This document shows, in pieces, positions 6,749 through 15,735 of a stretch of DNA of 64,000 nucleotides. The position numbers and the translations under genes were made by a program. Position 1 is the stretch's first letter; each line of letters starts with the position of its first letter. Source of the stretch: Actinomycetota bacterium (lineage in GTDB: Bacteria > Actinomycetota > Actinomycetes > S36-B12 > UBA10799). Below the pieces are notes generated by a model. It worked only from the letters and a program-made list of their open reading frames with translations, was not told the DNA's origin and made no database searches. The stretch spans positions 1-64,000 of the forward strand of contig JACJWU010000004.1 in NCBI GenBank assembly GCA_020636995.1, in the 5' to 3' direction.

Positions 6749-8458
6749 ATGAACGAACAACAGCCCTCCCCGATGGCGTTCCAGCGCTACAAACCCTTCG
6801 TCCCCTTCGACATGCCCGACCGCACATGGCCGAACGCGGTCATCACACAGGCCCCGCGCTGGTGTGCGGTCGATCTGCGCGACGGCAACCAGGCCCTCAT
6901 CGACCCGATGAGCCCGGCACGCAAACTGCGGATGTTCGAGCTGCTCGTGCGCATGGGGTACAAAGAGATCGAGGTCGGTTTCCCGTCGGCGTCCCAGACC
7001 GACTTCGATTTCGTCCGCCAACTGATCGAGGAGGACAGGATCCCCGACGACGTGGTGATCCAGGTCCTGACCCAGGCCCGCGACCACCTGATCGAGCGGA
7101 CGTACGAGTCGATCCGCGGGGCCAAACAGGCCATCGTCCACTTGTACAACTCGACGTCCACACTGCAGCGCCGCGTGGTCTTCGGGCTCGATCGTGATGG
7201 GATCAAGGACATCGCTGTACACGGCGCAGAACTGTGTCTGAAGTACGCCGACACCGTGCCGGAGACGGATGTGTTCTTCGAGTACTCCCCCGAGTCCTAC
7301 ACCGGGACCGAACTCGACTTCGCCGTCGAGGTGTGCGACGCGGTCAACGAGGTCTGGCAGCCGACCCCGGACCGCAAAGTCATCATCAACCTCCCGGCGA
7401 CGGTCGAGATGGCGACCCCGAACGTCTACGCCGACTCGATCGAGTGGATGAGCCGCAACTTGGCGCACCGCGATTCGATCGTGCTGAGCCTGCACCCGCA
7501 CAACGACCGGGGTACCGCCGTGGCCGCCGCGGAACTGGGCTACATGGCCGGCGCGGACAGGATCGAGGGCTGCCTTTTCGGCAACGGTGAGCGAACCGGC
7601 AACGTGTGCCTGGTGACCCTCGGGATGAACCTGTTCAGCCAGGGCATCGACCCACAGATCGACTTCCGCAACATCGATGACATCCGTCGTACCGTCGAGT
7701 ACTGCAACCAACTGCCGGTCCATGAGCGGCATCCCTACGGCGGGGACCTCGTGTTCACCGCCTTCTCCGGGTCGCATCAGGACGCGATCAACAAGGGACT
7801 CAAGGCACTCGACGCGGTGGCCGCCGAGGAGGGAGTGGACGTCCGGGACGTCGCATGGGAGGTCCCCTATCTGCCGATCGACCCGCAGGACGTGGGCCGC
7901 ACCTACGAAGCGGTGATCCGCGTGAACTCCCAGTCGGGCAAGGGCGGGGTCGCGTACATCATGCGCACCGAGCACAAGCTCGAACTGCCCCGCCGGCTGC
8001 AGATCGAGTTCTCCGCCGTGATCCAGCACCACACCGAGGACGAGGGCGGTGAGGTGACCGGCATGCAGATGTGGGACATCTTCACCGACGAGTACCTGCC
8101 GAACCCGCAGAAGCCCTGGGGCCGGTTCGCTCTGGTCAAGCACGAACTCGTCAGCGAGGTCGACGGTGACACCGTCGTGCGCGCCACGATCCTCGACCAT
8201 GGTGAACCCGTCGAGGTGACCGGCCACGGCAACGGGCCGATCGCCGCGTTCTGCGAGGCGTTGCACGATCACGCAGATGTCCGCGTCCTGGACTACCACG
8301 AGCACGCACTGGCCTCGGGCGGGGACGCGAAGGCCGCCGCGTATCTCGAATGTGCCGTGGACGGCCGCGTTCTGTGGGGGGTCGGGATCCATTCCTCGAT
8401 CGTCACCGCATCCATGAAGGCGGTCGTGAGCGCGATGAACCGGGCACACCGCGGCTGA
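6749..8458 (+). CDS. leuA: 2-isopropylmalate synthase
   Basis: Condenses acetyl-CoA with 2-oxoisovalerate, the first committed step of leucine synthesis. The 569-aa length fits the LeuA2 type of Actinobacteria. Catalytic-barrel marks are VDLRDGNQALIDPM (metal-binding Asp and Arg), SLHPHNDRGTAVAAAELG (metal His pair) and GNGERTGN. A C-terminal regulatory domain (about 430-569) is expected to bind leucine for feedback inhibition. ATG at 6749 with CAGGAG 6 nt upstream, so unlike its leader it uses a Shine-Dalgarno start. The stand-alone leuA is preceded by its own Leu-rich leader peptide. Confidence 0.96.
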   Translation: MNEQQPSPMAFQRYKPFVPFDMPDRTWPNAVITQAPRWCAVDLRDGNQALIDPMSPARKLRMFELLVRMGYKEIEVGFPSASQTDFDFVRQLIEEDRIPDDVVIQVLTQARDHLIERTYESIRGAKQAIVHLYNSTSTLQRRVVFGLDRDGIKDIAVHGAELCLKYADTVPETDVFFEYSPESYTGTELDFAVEVCDAVNEVWQPTPDRKVIINLPATVEMATPNVYADSIEWMSRNLAHRDSIVLSLHPHNDRGTAVAAAELGYMAGADRIEGCLFGNGERTGNVCLVTLGMNLFSQGIDPQIDFRNIDDIRRTVEYCNQLPVHERHPYGGDLVFTAFSGSHQDAINKGLKALDAVAAEEGVDVRDVAWEVPYLPIDPQDVGRTYEAVIRVNSQSGKGGVAYIMRTEHKLELPRRLQIEFSAVIQHHTEDEGGEVTGMQMWDIFTDEYLPNPQKPWGRFALVKHELVSEVDGDTVVRATILDHGEPVEVTGHGNGPIAAFCEALHDHADVRVLDYHEHALASGGDAKAAAYLECAVDGRVLWGVGIHSSIVTASMKAVVSAMNRAHRG

Positions 8459-8507
8459 TTCGGAGTCCTCCCGGCAGGTCCTGGGCGGCGATGTCGCAGC
8501 GACGGCG

Positions 8508-8513
8508 TACCGT
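8508..8513 (+). promoter_or_regulatory. -10 hexamer TACCGT of the subtilase gene
   Basis: TACCGT lies 6 nt before the GTG at 8520. The GGAGAG in between abuts the GTG, too close for normal Shine-Dalgarno use, so a leaderless start is favoured. Confidence 0.45.
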
Positions 8514-8519
8514 GGAGAG

Positions 8520-10094
8520 GTGAAGCGGGCTTGCGTCGTGGTGGCCGTCGTGCTGGCGCTGGGGATCACCCCAGCCGCCGCCGACGATGCCGTCCCCACG
8601 CCCGCAGAACCTCCTCGGGCACAGGAATGGCAGGAACCGGCGCCCTCGGTGATGACTTCTCCCCAGACCCTCATCGAGGAGTCCGGTGACGCCGGGGCCA
8701 TGACCGTGGTCTACGCGGTCCAGGACGGCGACGGCCTGCGCATCGAGACCGAGTCGGTGCGCTCCGAAGATGCCGCTGCCGACGTCATCGCCGATGTGCA
8801 GGACGAGCCCGACGTACTCGCAGTCGAGGTGGACGCACCCCGGCAGTTGACCGGACTGCCGCTGGCACCGCCACTGAGCGCCGACCCCGGGCGTACCGAA
8901 CAATGGGGTCTCGACGACCTCACAGCCGAGACCGCCTGGACGTCGGCCACCGGCGCAGGGGTGACGGTTGCGGTGATCGACTCCGGCGTCTCCCAGCACC
9001 CGGATCTCGGCGGCGCCTTCGTCAAGGGCACGGACCTCGTCGACGGGACCAACGGCCGCGTGGACCTGAACGGACACGGGACCCATGTGGCGGGGATCAT
9101 CGCCATGACACCCAACAACAACATCGGAGGGGCGGGGCTGGCACCGGACGTCGCGATCATGCCGGTGGTGGTCGCCGACGCCTCCGGCTCGGTGCGCGCG
9201 TCCGATTCCGCCAGAGGCATCGTCTGGGCGGTCGATCACGGCGCGGACATCCTCAACATGAGCTACTCCGGATCGGCGAGTTCGGTCGAGCAGAAGGCGA
9301 TCCAGTACGCACAGTCCAAAGGTGTGATCACCGTCGCCGCGGTGGGCAACGCCTACCTGGATTCAGGCGGCTCCGTCTACAACCCCGTGCAGTACCCGGC
9401 TGCCTTCCCCGGGGTCTTGGGCGTCGGCGCCGTCACTAGGACGGGGCAGCGTTCCGCCTTCTCCGAGGTCGGCAAGCAGGTCGACATCGTGGCACCTGGC
9501 GGAAGTGGTGTCTTCGACTCCTCGAAAGGCATCTACAGCACCTTCACCGGGTCGTCCTACGTGCGCATGCCCGGCACGTCGATGGCCGCCCCCTTCGTGA
9601 CCGCTGCGGCCGCCCTGGCCGTCTCCCGCGAACGGGCGTTGGGCATCGACGTCGACACCGAGGACCTCTTGCTGGGCACCGCGACGGACCTCGGCGCGCA
9701 GGGTCGCGACGATGAGTTCGGGTTCGGGCGCGTGAACCCTGTGGCAGCACTGGACACGGTGGCTGCGCTGGCCGCCACGGGTGGACAGATCCCGGCCGTG
9801 ACCCCCTCCGAGGTGACCACACGGATCGTCCGGAGGATCCGTGTGGACGTGCGCGAGGGATACCTGCGCTACCGCATCCCCGCGAAGGGTCGGTTCATCG
9901 TCGCCTGGGAGCAGTTCAAGAAACGGAAGTGGTCGGACCCGGTCAAGTTCAGCGGCAAGCACAAGGGGCGCAAGTGGTACAACGTGCGCACCTCGACACC
10001 GGGGATGAAGGTGCGGATCCTGGCGATCCGGTCCGGCTCGGGCAAGACCGCCCCGATCTGGATCTCGCCGACCTTCCGCACGCGGGCGCGCTGA
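8520..10094 (+). CDS. Secreted subtilisin-like serine protease (S8)
   Basis: A 524-aa secreted protease. An N-terminal signal peptide (MKRACVVVAVVLALGITPAAA, cleavage near AAA-DD) is followed by a propeptide-like region (about 30-120) and an S8 catalytic domain with triad Asp154 (VIDSGVSQHPDL), His186 (NGHGTHVAGI) and Ser354 (GTSMAAPFV). The last about 110 residues form a basic beta-rich domain (RRIRVDVREGYLRYRIPAKG...) that may bind the cell surface; this domain is not recognised. GTG start at 8520 with a leaderless-type promoter. It is a single gene with its own promoter. The substrate is unknown; extracellular protein degradation is the usual role. Confidence 0.9.
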   Translation: MKRACVVVAVVLALGITPAAADDAVPTPAEPPRAQEWQEPAPSVMTSPQTLIEESGDAGAMTVVYAVQDGDGLRIETESVRSEDAAADVIADVQDEPDVLAVEVDAPRQLTGLPLAPPLSADPGRTEQWGLDDLTAETAWTSATGAGVTVAVIDSGVSQHPDLGGAFVKGTDLVDGTNGRVDLNGHGTHVAGIIAMTPNNNIGGAGLAPDVAIMPVVVADASGSVRASDSARGIVWAVDHGADILNMSYSGSASSVEQKAIQYAQSKGVITVAAVGNAYLDSGGSVYNPVQYPAAFPGVLGVGAVTRTGQRSAFSEVGKQVDIVAPGGSGVFDSSKGIYSTFTGSSYVRMPGTSMAAPFVTAAAALAVSRERALGIDVDTEDLLLGTATDLGAQGRDDEFGFGRVNPVAALDTVAALAATGGQIPAVTPSEVTTRIVRRIRVDVREGYLRYRIPAKGRFIVAWEQFKKRKWSDPVKFSGKHKGRKWYNVRTSTPGMKVRILAIRSGSGKTAPIWISPTFRTRAR

Positions 10095-10108
10095 ACGCTC
10101 CGGGCCGA

Positions 10109-10114
10109 TAGCCT
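10109..10114 (+). promoter_or_regulatory. -10 hexamer TAGCCT
   Basis: TAGCCT ends 6 nt before the ATG at 10121 of the 54-aa membrane protein. Confidence 0.5.
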
Positions 10115-10120
10115 CGCCTC

Positions 10121-10285
10121 ATGGACACCTTCGACGGTCGCGGACTCGCCCTGGGAATCGCCGCCGGAGTGGCGATCGGCCTGGTGGTGTGGGCATTCAC
10201 CGACAGCGCGCTGTGGATCGGGCTGCTCGCCGCCATCGGCGCCGTGATCGGGATGAATGCCGGATTCGGCAAGTCCGGGGACTAG
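10121..10285 (+). CDS. 54-aa two-helix membrane protein, unknown function
   Basis: A short ORF beginning MDTFDGRGLALGIAAGVAIG and ending in a Gly/Lys/Asp tail. Two hydrophobic helices (about 8-25 and 31-46) are separated by FTDSALW. ATG at 10121 has TAGCCT 6 nt before it and third codon positions are GC-rich, both supporting a real gene. It resembles small glycine-zipper-like membrane proteins often annotated as hypothetical in Actinobacteria. No function can be assigned. Confidence 0.55.
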   Translation: MDTFDGRGLALGIAAGVAIGLVVWAFTDSALWIGLLAAIGAVIGMNAGFGKSGD

Positions 10286-10311
10286 CGTTGGCGCGACCTG
10301 TGCACCCGGCG

Positions 10312-10317
10312 CAGGAT
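10312..10317 (+). promoter_or_regulatory. -10-like CAGGAT
   Basis: CAGGAT ends 6 nt before the ATG at 10324. It has one mismatch from TAGGAT. Confidence 0.4.
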
Positions 10318-10323
10318 GACGGT

Positions 10324-11106
10324 ATGACCACAGTCTTCATCACCGGCTCCACCGATGGGATCGGCCGCCGTACGGCCGAACTGCTGCGCGCCCGCGGGTG
10401 CGACGTCATCGTCCACGGACGGGACCCGGCGAAGGTGGATGCCGTGCGCAGCGACGTGGGCGCTGTCGCCGGACTGGTGGCGGACTTGGGCGATCTGCAT
10501 CAGGTCGAACAACTCGCGGACCAGGCTGCCGAACTGCAGCCCGACGTCCTGATCAACAACGCGGGGGTCTACGCCCGCGAACGCATCGACATGCCTTCCG
10601 GGGAGGCGAACTGGGTCGTCAACCATCTTGCGGCGAGCCTGCTGACCGATGCCCTGATCCCCGAGATGAAGCCCGGAGGCCGGGTCGTCTACGTATCATC
10701 CATCGCGCACGGCAGGGCGCAGCTCGATCTGGATGATCCGGAGTTCGAGCGCCGTCCTTACGATCACTACGCCGCCTACGCGCAGAGCAAACTGGCCAAC
10801 CTCCTCATGGCGCGCGAAACGGCCCGACGACTCGGACCGGTCGCGGACGTCACGGTCAATGCCCTGCACCCCGGTGTGGTCGGCACAAAACTGCTGACGG
10901 AGGGCTTCCAGGTGCCCGGCCGCGACGACCTCGACGCCGGCAGCGCGACGTCTGTGTATCTCACACTCGACGCCGACGGCACGACGGGGCAGTATTTCGT
11001 CCGCTCGAAGCCAGCCTCACCTCAGGGACTCGGTCGAGACGATGCATTGGCCGCAGCGCTCTACGATCAGACCCTCGCCGCCATCGAAGAGCGCACCGCT
11101 CAGTGA
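10324..11106 (+). CDS. SDR-family NAD(P)-dependent oxidoreductase
   Basis: A 260-aa SDR resembling the retinol dehydrogenase/WW-domain oxidoreductase group. It has the TGSTDGIG cofactor loop, INNAGVYA, catalytic Ser in VYVSSIAHG and YAQSKLAN. The frame is open upstream to 10189, but the ATG at 10324 is chosen because the Rossmann strand begins MTTVFITG and a -10-like hexamer sits 6 nt before. Its last 7 nt overlap the 3' end of the convergent glutamate decarboxylase gene. The substrate is unknown. Confidence 0.85.
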   Translation: MTTVFITGSTDGIGRRTAELLRARGCDVIVHGRDPAKVDAVRSDVGAVAGLVADLGDLHQVEQLADQAAELQPDVLINNAGVYARERIDMPSGEANWVVNHLAASLLTDALIPEMKPGGRVVYVSSIAHGRAQLDLDDPEFERRPYDHYAAYAQSKLANLLMARETARRLGPVADVTVNALHPGVVGTKLLTEGFQVPGRDDLDAGSATSVYLTLDADGTTGQYFVRSKPASPQGLGRDDALAAALYDQTLAAIEERTAQ

Positions 11107-12491
11107 GCGAACGACGTCCCGTGGTCGGGGTCGTGCGGCATGGGACCGTCGAGATTCTCGAAGAACTCGGTCGCGTGCTCCAGGTCTGCGAGGAGCAGGT
11201 CGGCCAGATCCCGACCGAAACCGTTGCGCACCACGATCCGTAGACCTGCGACATCCGTGAGGTTGTCGGGCAGGGTGTAGGCCGGCACCTGCCAGCCGCG
11301 CTCCCGTAGTTTCGCCGAGACGTCGAAGACCGAGTAATTAGTGCGGTCGCCCTTCAGACGGAAGAAGAAGACGGGGAGTTCCGAGCCGTCACTGAGCAGT
11401 TCGTACGGTCCCATCTCTGCGATCGCCGATGACAGGTACATCGCCGTGTCGCGACATGCCTGCTGGATCTGGCGGTACCCCTCGAAGCCGAGCCGGACGA
11501 AGCGGTAGTACTGCAGGATCACCTGGCTGCCAGGACGGGAGAAGTTGAGCGTGAACGTGGGCATGTCACCACCGAGGTAGTTCACGTGGAAGACGAGGTC
11601 ATCCGGCACACACTCGTGGGTGCGCCACACGACCCAGCCGACCCCGGGGTAGACCAGCCCGTACTTGTGTCCCGAGGCGTTGATGGAGTGCACTCGCGAC
11701 ACGCGGAAATCCCACTCGAGATCCGGGTCGATGAATGGTGCGACGAAGCCCCCCGATGCGCCGTCCACGTGCACCGGGATGTCCCAGCCTTTGTCGGCCT
11801 GCACCGCGTCGAGCGCCGCAGCAATGTCCTTGACGGGTTCGTAGGAGCCGTCGAAGGTGGATCCCAATATGGCGACCACCCCGATGGTGTTCTCATCGAC
11901 GAGTTTCACGGCCTCGTCCGCCGTGAGGTGCAGGCGGCCTTCGGCGAGCGGCGCATACCGGGGTTCGACATCCCAGTAGCGGCAGAACTTCTCCCACACC
12001 ACCTGCACGTTCTGGCCCATGACGAGATTGGGCTTGTCGAAGGGTTTGCCCGCGTCCTTCTGCTTCTGCTGCCACCGGCGTTTGAGCGCAAGGCCCGCCA
12101 GCATCACCGCCTCGCTCGAGCCGATCGTGGATGTGCCGATCGCCGTGTCACCGTCCGGGGAGTTCCACAGGTTCGCGATGATGCTCACGCAGCGAGCCTC
12201 CATCGCGGCGGTCTGTGGGTACTCGTCCTTGTCGATCATGTTCTTGTCGTAGGTCTCGGCGAACAACTGATCGGCCTGCGAATCCATGAGCGTCGTGACG
12301 AACGTGGCGAGGTTCTGCCGGGCATTGCCGTCGAGCATCAACTCGTCATGTATCAACTGGAAGGCGACTTCGGGTGTGCGGCCATCCTGCTCCAGTTTGT
12401 GGGCGACGATGGCTGTCTCCTCGCCGTAGCGGGCGAACAGCGGTGACAGATACAGACGTTCGATCTGCTCGAGGTCTTCGCGGTGCAGCAT
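11100..12491 (-). CDS. gad: Glutamate decarboxylase
   Basis: A 463-aa PLP enzyme (group II decarboxylase) converting glutamate to GABA and consuming a proton. Visible marks are HVDGASGGFVAPF (PLP-ring Asp region), SINASGHKYGLVYPGVGW with the PLP Lys, and IVVRNGFGRDLADLLLADLE at the C-terminus. ATG at 12491 is preferred over 12503 because GGGAG lies 5 nt before it. A TAGGCT -10 at 12520-12525 gives a leader of about 20 nt, so this is one of the leadered genes. It converges on, and overlaps by 7 nt, the SDR gene. Together with the PuuD-like gene it points to GABA metabolism, though the loci are separate. Confidence 0.94.
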   Translation of the reverse strand: MLHREDLEQIERLYLSPLFARYGEETAIVAHKLEQDGRTPEVAFQLIHDELMLDGNARQNLATFVTTLMDSQADQLFAETYDKNMIDKDEYPQTAAMEARCVSIIANLWNSPDGDTAIGTSTIGSSEAVMLAGLALKRRWQQKQKDAGKPFDKPNLVMGQNVQVVWEKFCRYWDVEPRYAPLAEGRLHLTADEAVKLVDENTIGVVAILGSTFDGSYEPVKDIAAALDAVQADKGWDIPVHVDGASGGFVAPFIDPDLEWDFRVSRVHSINASGHKYGLVYPGVGWVVWRTHECVPDDLVFHVNYLGGDMPTFTLNFSRPGSQVILQYYRFVRLGFEGYRQIQQACRDTAMYLSSAIAEMGPYELLSDGSELPVFFFRLKGDRTNYSVFDVSAKLRERGWQVPAYTLPDNLTDVAGLRIVVRNGFGRDLADLLLADLEHATEFFENLDGPMPHDPDHGTSFAH

Positions 12492-12519
12492 GACAACTCC
12501 CATTGGTTCGGCGCTGCCA

Positions 12520-12525
12520 AGCCTA
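12520..12525 (-). promoter_or_regulatory. -10 hexamer TAGGCT of gad
   Basis: It is located 28 nt upstream of the preferred ATG at 12491 and leaves room for the GGGAG ribosome binding site. Confidence 0.5.
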
Positions 12526-12548
12526 GTGAGCGTCGACGACGCGAAGCA

Positions 12549-12563
12549 CCCCCTCAGCGGGGG
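12549..12563. terminator. GC hairpin, possible serA terminator
   Basis: CCCCCTCAGCGGGGG forms a 5-bp all-GC stem with a 5-nt loop. It lies downstream of serA and upstream of the gad promoter, both on the minus strand. No U-run follows, so terminator function is weakly supported. Confidence 0.3.
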
Positions 12564-12599
12564 AACGCATCGGAGCGCGGCCCCCGCGACGGTGAGTGT

Positions 12600-12642
12600 T
12601 GCGCGGTTACGGGTTCACGGGTCAGAAACCGGTAACCGCGCA
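12600..12642. repeat. 11-bp perfect inverted repeat downstream of serA
   Basis: TGCGCGGTTAC at 12600-12610 pairs exactly with GTAACCGCGCA at 12632-12642 around a 21-nt loop. It lies 72 bp past the serA stop. It could be a terminator stem or an operator for gad. No other gene is seen in this 222-bp gap. Confidence 0.6.
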
Positions 12643-12713
12643 GCAGTCAACGGCTGAGCCGCACCGAGGGCGTCGCGTGTGCGACATCCACAACCCGCAG
12701 GTGACTTCGGAGA

Positions 12714-14300
12714 TCAGACCAGGTCGATCGCCGCACCGGACTCCGCGCCGATGCGAGCCGCGATGGCGTCCACGGTCGGCTGATCCACCGCGCTGTCCAC
12801 GGTCAATGCGATCAGCGCCAGACCACCGGCGGCGTCCCGGCCGACCTGCATGTTCGCGATGTTGATGCCCGCGTCACCGAGGACCTGGCCGACGACGCCC
12901 ACGACGCCCGGCTTGTCCTCGTAGCGGAAGACCAGCATGTGCTCGCTGATCGGCAGGTCCAGGTCGAGGGAGTCGACCTCCACGAGTTTGGCGCTGTCGC
13001 GGATACCGAACACCGTGCCGGCCACGACCAACGACTGTCCGTCGGCGCACGCCATGCGCACCCGCACGAGCGAACGGTGGTCCGGAGAGTCGCCCTCCGT
13101 GACCAGCGTAGTCACCACCCCGCGGTCGCGGGCGAGGATCGGGGCGTTCACATAGGACACGGGGTCGTCGACAAGCACGGAGAACATGCCCTTGAGCGTG
13201 GACAGTTCGAGAACACCGACATCCATCGCGCTGATGTCCCCGAGCGCCTCAACCGTCACCTGAGCCACCGCGGATGGAGCCATGGACGTGGCGATGCGGC
13301 CGAGGTGTTCGGCGAGTTCGATGAACGGGCGCACCTCTTCAGCGATCACACCACCCTTGACGTTCACCGCGTCGGGAACCAGTTCGCCGGCCAGCGCCTG
13401 CCGTACCGACTTGGCCACAGCGATGCCGGCCTTCTCCTGCGCCTCGTCCGTACTCGCACCCAGGTGTGGGGTGGCCACGACATTGTCCAGCGTGAACAGC
13501 GGGGAGTCGGTGCACGGTTCCTTGGCATAGACATCCAGGCCCGCGCCTGCGACCCGGCCCTCGGCCAATGCGTCGTAGAGCGCCTGCTCATCCACGATGC
13601 CGCCGCGCGCCGCGTTGATGATGTGCACGCTCGGCTTGACCAGTTTGAGAGCACCGGCGTCGATCAGCCCCACTGTCTCCTTGGTCTTGGGGAGGTGGAC
13701 TGTGATGAAGTCGGACTGCGCGAGCAACTCATCGAGGGGCAGCAACTTCACGCCGAGTTGGGCCGCACGGGCCGGCTGGACGAAGGGGTCGTACGCCACG
13801 AGGCGGACTCCGAAGGCGCTCAATCGCTGCGCGACCAGCAGGCCGATGCGTCCCAGGCCGACCACACCCACCGTCTTGTCCGCCAACTCCACGCCGCTGT
13901 ACTTGGAGCGCTTCCACTCCCCCTGCTGCAGAGCCGAGTGGGCCGGGGAGATGTTGCGCGCGCTGGCCAGCAGCAGGGCCACCGCCAACTCCGCCGCACT
14001 GACGATGTTCGAGGTCGGTGCGTTGACGACCATGACACCGGCCTGTGTCGCCGCATCCACATCGACGTTGTCCAACCCCACGCCCGCACGGGCGACCACC
14101 TTGAGGTTCTTGGCCGCGGCGAGGGCCTCGGCGTCGATCTGCGTGGCGGAGCGCACCAGGATCGCGTCCACATCCCCGATGTCGCGCAGGAGGGCCGTCC
14201 GATCCGCACCGTCGGTGTGCCGGATCTCGAAGTCGGGGCCGAGAGCGTCGATCGTGGCGGGTGACAGTTCTTCGGCGATCAAGACGATGGGTTTGCTCAC
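12714..14300 (-). CDS. serA: D-3-phosphoglycerate dehydrogenase
   Basis: First enzyme of serine synthesis, oxidising 3-phosphoglycerate with NAD. The 528-aa length and order fit the long actinobacterial type: substrate and Rossmann domains (VGLGRIGLLVAQRL, AARGGIVDEQAL, catalytic His in ATPHLGASTDEAQ), an intervening regulatory (ASB) domain around 315-450, and a C-terminal ACT domain (MLVFRYEDKPGVVGVVGQVL) for serine feedback. GTG start at 14300 with TACCAT 6 nt before it. It lies 21 nt after the fructosamine kinase gene on the same strand, so read-through from the ilv operon is possible. Confidence 0.96.
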   Translation of the reverse strand: MSKPIVLIAEELSPATIDALGPDFEIRHTDGADRTALLRDIGDVDAILVRSATQIDAEALAAAKNLKVVARAGVGLDNVDVDAATQAGVMVVNAPTSNIVSAAELAVALLLASARNISPAHSALQQGEWKRSKYSGVELADKTVGVVGLGRIGLLVAQRLSAFGVRLVAYDPFVQPARAAQLGVKLLPLDELLAQSDFITVHLPKTKETVGLIDAGALKLVKPSVHIINAARGGIVDEQALYDALAEGRVAGAGLDVYAKEPCTDSPLFTLDNVVATPHLGASTDEAQEKAGIAVAKSVRQALAGELVPDAVNVKGGVIAEEVRPFIELAEHLGRIATSMAPSAVAQVTVEALGDISAMDVGVLELSTLKGMFSVLVDDPVSYVNAPILARDRGVVTTLVTEGDSPDHRSLVRVRMACADGQSLVVAGTVFGIRDSAKLVEVDSLDLDLPISEHMLVFRYEDKPGVVGVVGQVLGDAGINIANMQVGRDAAGGLALIALTVDSAVDQPTVDAIAARIGAESGAAIDLV

Positions 14301-14306
14301 CTCTTG

Positions 14307-14312
14307 ATGGTA
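14307..14312 (-). promoter_or_regulatory. -10 hexamer TACCAT of serA
   Basis: TACCAT ends 6 nt before the GTG at 14300, predicting a leaderless serA transcript in addition to any read-through. Confidence 0.5.
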
Positions 14313-14321
14313 CGAAGACCG

Positions 14322-15125
14322 TCAGCCGAGGTAGTCCGCGGCCACCGCTTCAGCTCTGGCGGCGTACCCACCACCGAACATGCGAGCGTGCACCAGCAGC
14401 GGCCACAGTTGGTGCAGTCCAACCCGGGCCTGCCAGCCAGGCGCGAGTGGGAACACCTCCTGGTACGCGGCAAGAAGGTGGTCGAGGTGCACTGTGCCGA
14501 ACAGCGCCAGCATCGCCAGATCGGTCTCCCGGTGTCCCACATGACAGGCGGGGTCGATCACACGCGGCTGCTCGGACCAGAGGATGTTCCCCGACCACAG
14601 GTCACCGTGGATCAGACTGGCGGGCTCACGCGGTCCGGCCCATTCAGGTTCTCCCAGCAGGGCGTCCGCCAGCGCCGTGCAGTTGGGCAGCGCCTCATCG
14701 ACCAGGGGCCGCAAGCGCAACTCGGCGTACATCGGCGCCCACGAGTCGAAGGTGCCCACCGGCATGTCCAGCCGTCCGATCCGGCCCTGCGCCGGGCCGT
14801 CTCCGAAGTCACCGGCCGGGGTGGCGTGCAGTTGCGCCAGCATCCGGCCCAGCATCTCGGCGGCCGCGGGGCCAGCGGAGGTTTGCTCCACCCACTCCAG
14901 GACCAGCCAGTCCTCGTCGGCGTGCACCACCTCGGGCACCAAACCTGGGACCGCCGCTCCGATGCGGCGCAGTCCGTCGGCCTCGACGGGCAGCAGGTAC
15001 GGATCCGGGAATCGCGGGGTCTTCGCGAAGTACATCTCCTCCCCGGTCACGACGCGGAAGGCGCGGCAGATGTCCCCTCCGGCGATGGGGTGCAGGACGT
15101 GACCCCCGAGCACATCGTCCAGCAC
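14322..15125 (-). CDS. Fructosamine kinase family protein
   Basis: A 267-aa kinase-fold protein of the fructosamine-3-kinase family, which phosphorylates sugars stuck on protein or free amines so that they detach. Visible are the GGDICRAFRV entry loop, the catalytic LIHGDLWSGNILW and the metal-binding DPACHVGHRETDLAML. The start is the GTG at 15125, one base after the stop of the TMEM175-like gene; the frame is open further upstream but similarity begins at this GTG (LDDVLGGHVLHPIAGG). It is the tail gene of the ilv transcription unit by position. A protein-repair role is family knowledge, not shown here. Confidence 0.86.
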   Translation of the reverse strand: MLDDVLGGHVLHPIAGGDICRAFRVVTGEEMYFAKTPRFPDPYLLPVEADGLRRIGAAVPGLVPEVVHADEDWLVLEWVEQTSAGPAAAEMLGRMLAQLHATPAGDFGDGPAQGRIGRLDMPVGTFDSWAPMYAELRLRPLVDEALPNCTALADALLGEPEWAGPREPASLIHGDLWSGNILWSEQPRVIDPACHVGHRETDLAMLALFGTVHLDHLLAAYQEVFPLAPGWQARVGLHQLWPLLVHARMFGGGYAARAEAVAADYLG

Positions 15126-15126
15126 G

Positions 15127-15735
15127 TCAGCGACGGGCGAGCCGAGCGGCGATCGGATCAACCGCCAACTGCAGCAGCAGGAACCAGGTCGCACCTTGTG
15201 GCATGAGCAAGGCGATCACGAACACGATCAGGAAGACGCCAGTGATCAACAGGGACCGGTACCAGCCCTCTCGTCCAGCCTGCGAGTCGACGACCTCCGG
15301 GTCCATGATCCCGGGAGCCCGCCGGGCGTGCCACAGCATGAGCGTCATGAGAAGGCTGATCAGCGCCATCCAGCCGACGTAGAACCCCACCACCTGCGAG
15401 GTCGAGTCGTTCTCCGTGACGATGTTCGTCGGTAGCGGCATCAGCGCGATGGCGAACAACCACGCGAAGTCCAGCCACATCAGGGGCCTGTCGACGATGT
15501 TGATCGAGTCGAAGAGCCGATGATGACCGAACCAGAACAGCGCGATGATGACCCAGCTCAGCGTCAACCCACCGAACTTCGCAGCGTTCTCCGTGAACAG
15601 CGTCGTGACCTTGCCGTCTGCCGGCATCTCCAAGTCCGCCAACGGCAGCAACAGGATGGTGATCGCGATCGCGACCACCGCATCGCTGAAGGCGATGATG
15701 CGGTCGGAGCCGTGGCGCTCGGGCGCGATGATCAT
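15127..15735 (-). CDS. TMEM175-family (DUF1211) membrane protein
   Basis: A 202-aa membrane protein with about five or six hydrophobic segments and the hallmark RIIAFSDAVVAIAITILLLPL first helix carrying the FSD motif, then SWVIIALFWFGHHRLF. Bacterial TMEM175 homologues are potassium-selective channels. The ATG at 15735 overlaps the ilvC stop by 4 nt (ATGA), so translation is coupled to ilvC. Why a channel sits in this operon is unknown; another cation transporter (chaA) lies in the same operon. Confidence 0.85.
   Translation of the reverse strand: MIIAPERHGSDRIIAFSDAVVAIAITILLLPLADLEMPADGKVTTLFTENAAKFGGLTLSWVIIALFWFGHHRLFDSINIVDRPLMWLDFAWLFAIALMPLPTNIVTENDSTSQVVGFYVGWMALISLLMTLMLWHARRAPGIMDPEVVDSQAGREGWYRSLLITGVFLIVFVIALLMPQGATWFLLLQLAVDPIAARLARR

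Noticed and set aside
6636..6752. Cys-rich peptide MCCAGCC... as a cysteine leader before leuA
   Set aside because: This frame has no stop until inside leuA; the overlapping GTG frame gives a compact Leu-rich peptide with a stop, fitting leucine synthesis.
6680..8701. 673-aa minus-strand open frame opposite leuA
   Set aside because: It is an antisense shadow of leuA with no recognisable domain.
12939..14264. 441-aa plus-strand open frame opposite serA
   Set aside because: Shadow composition (His/Arg/Asp/Gly-rich) and full overlap with serA.
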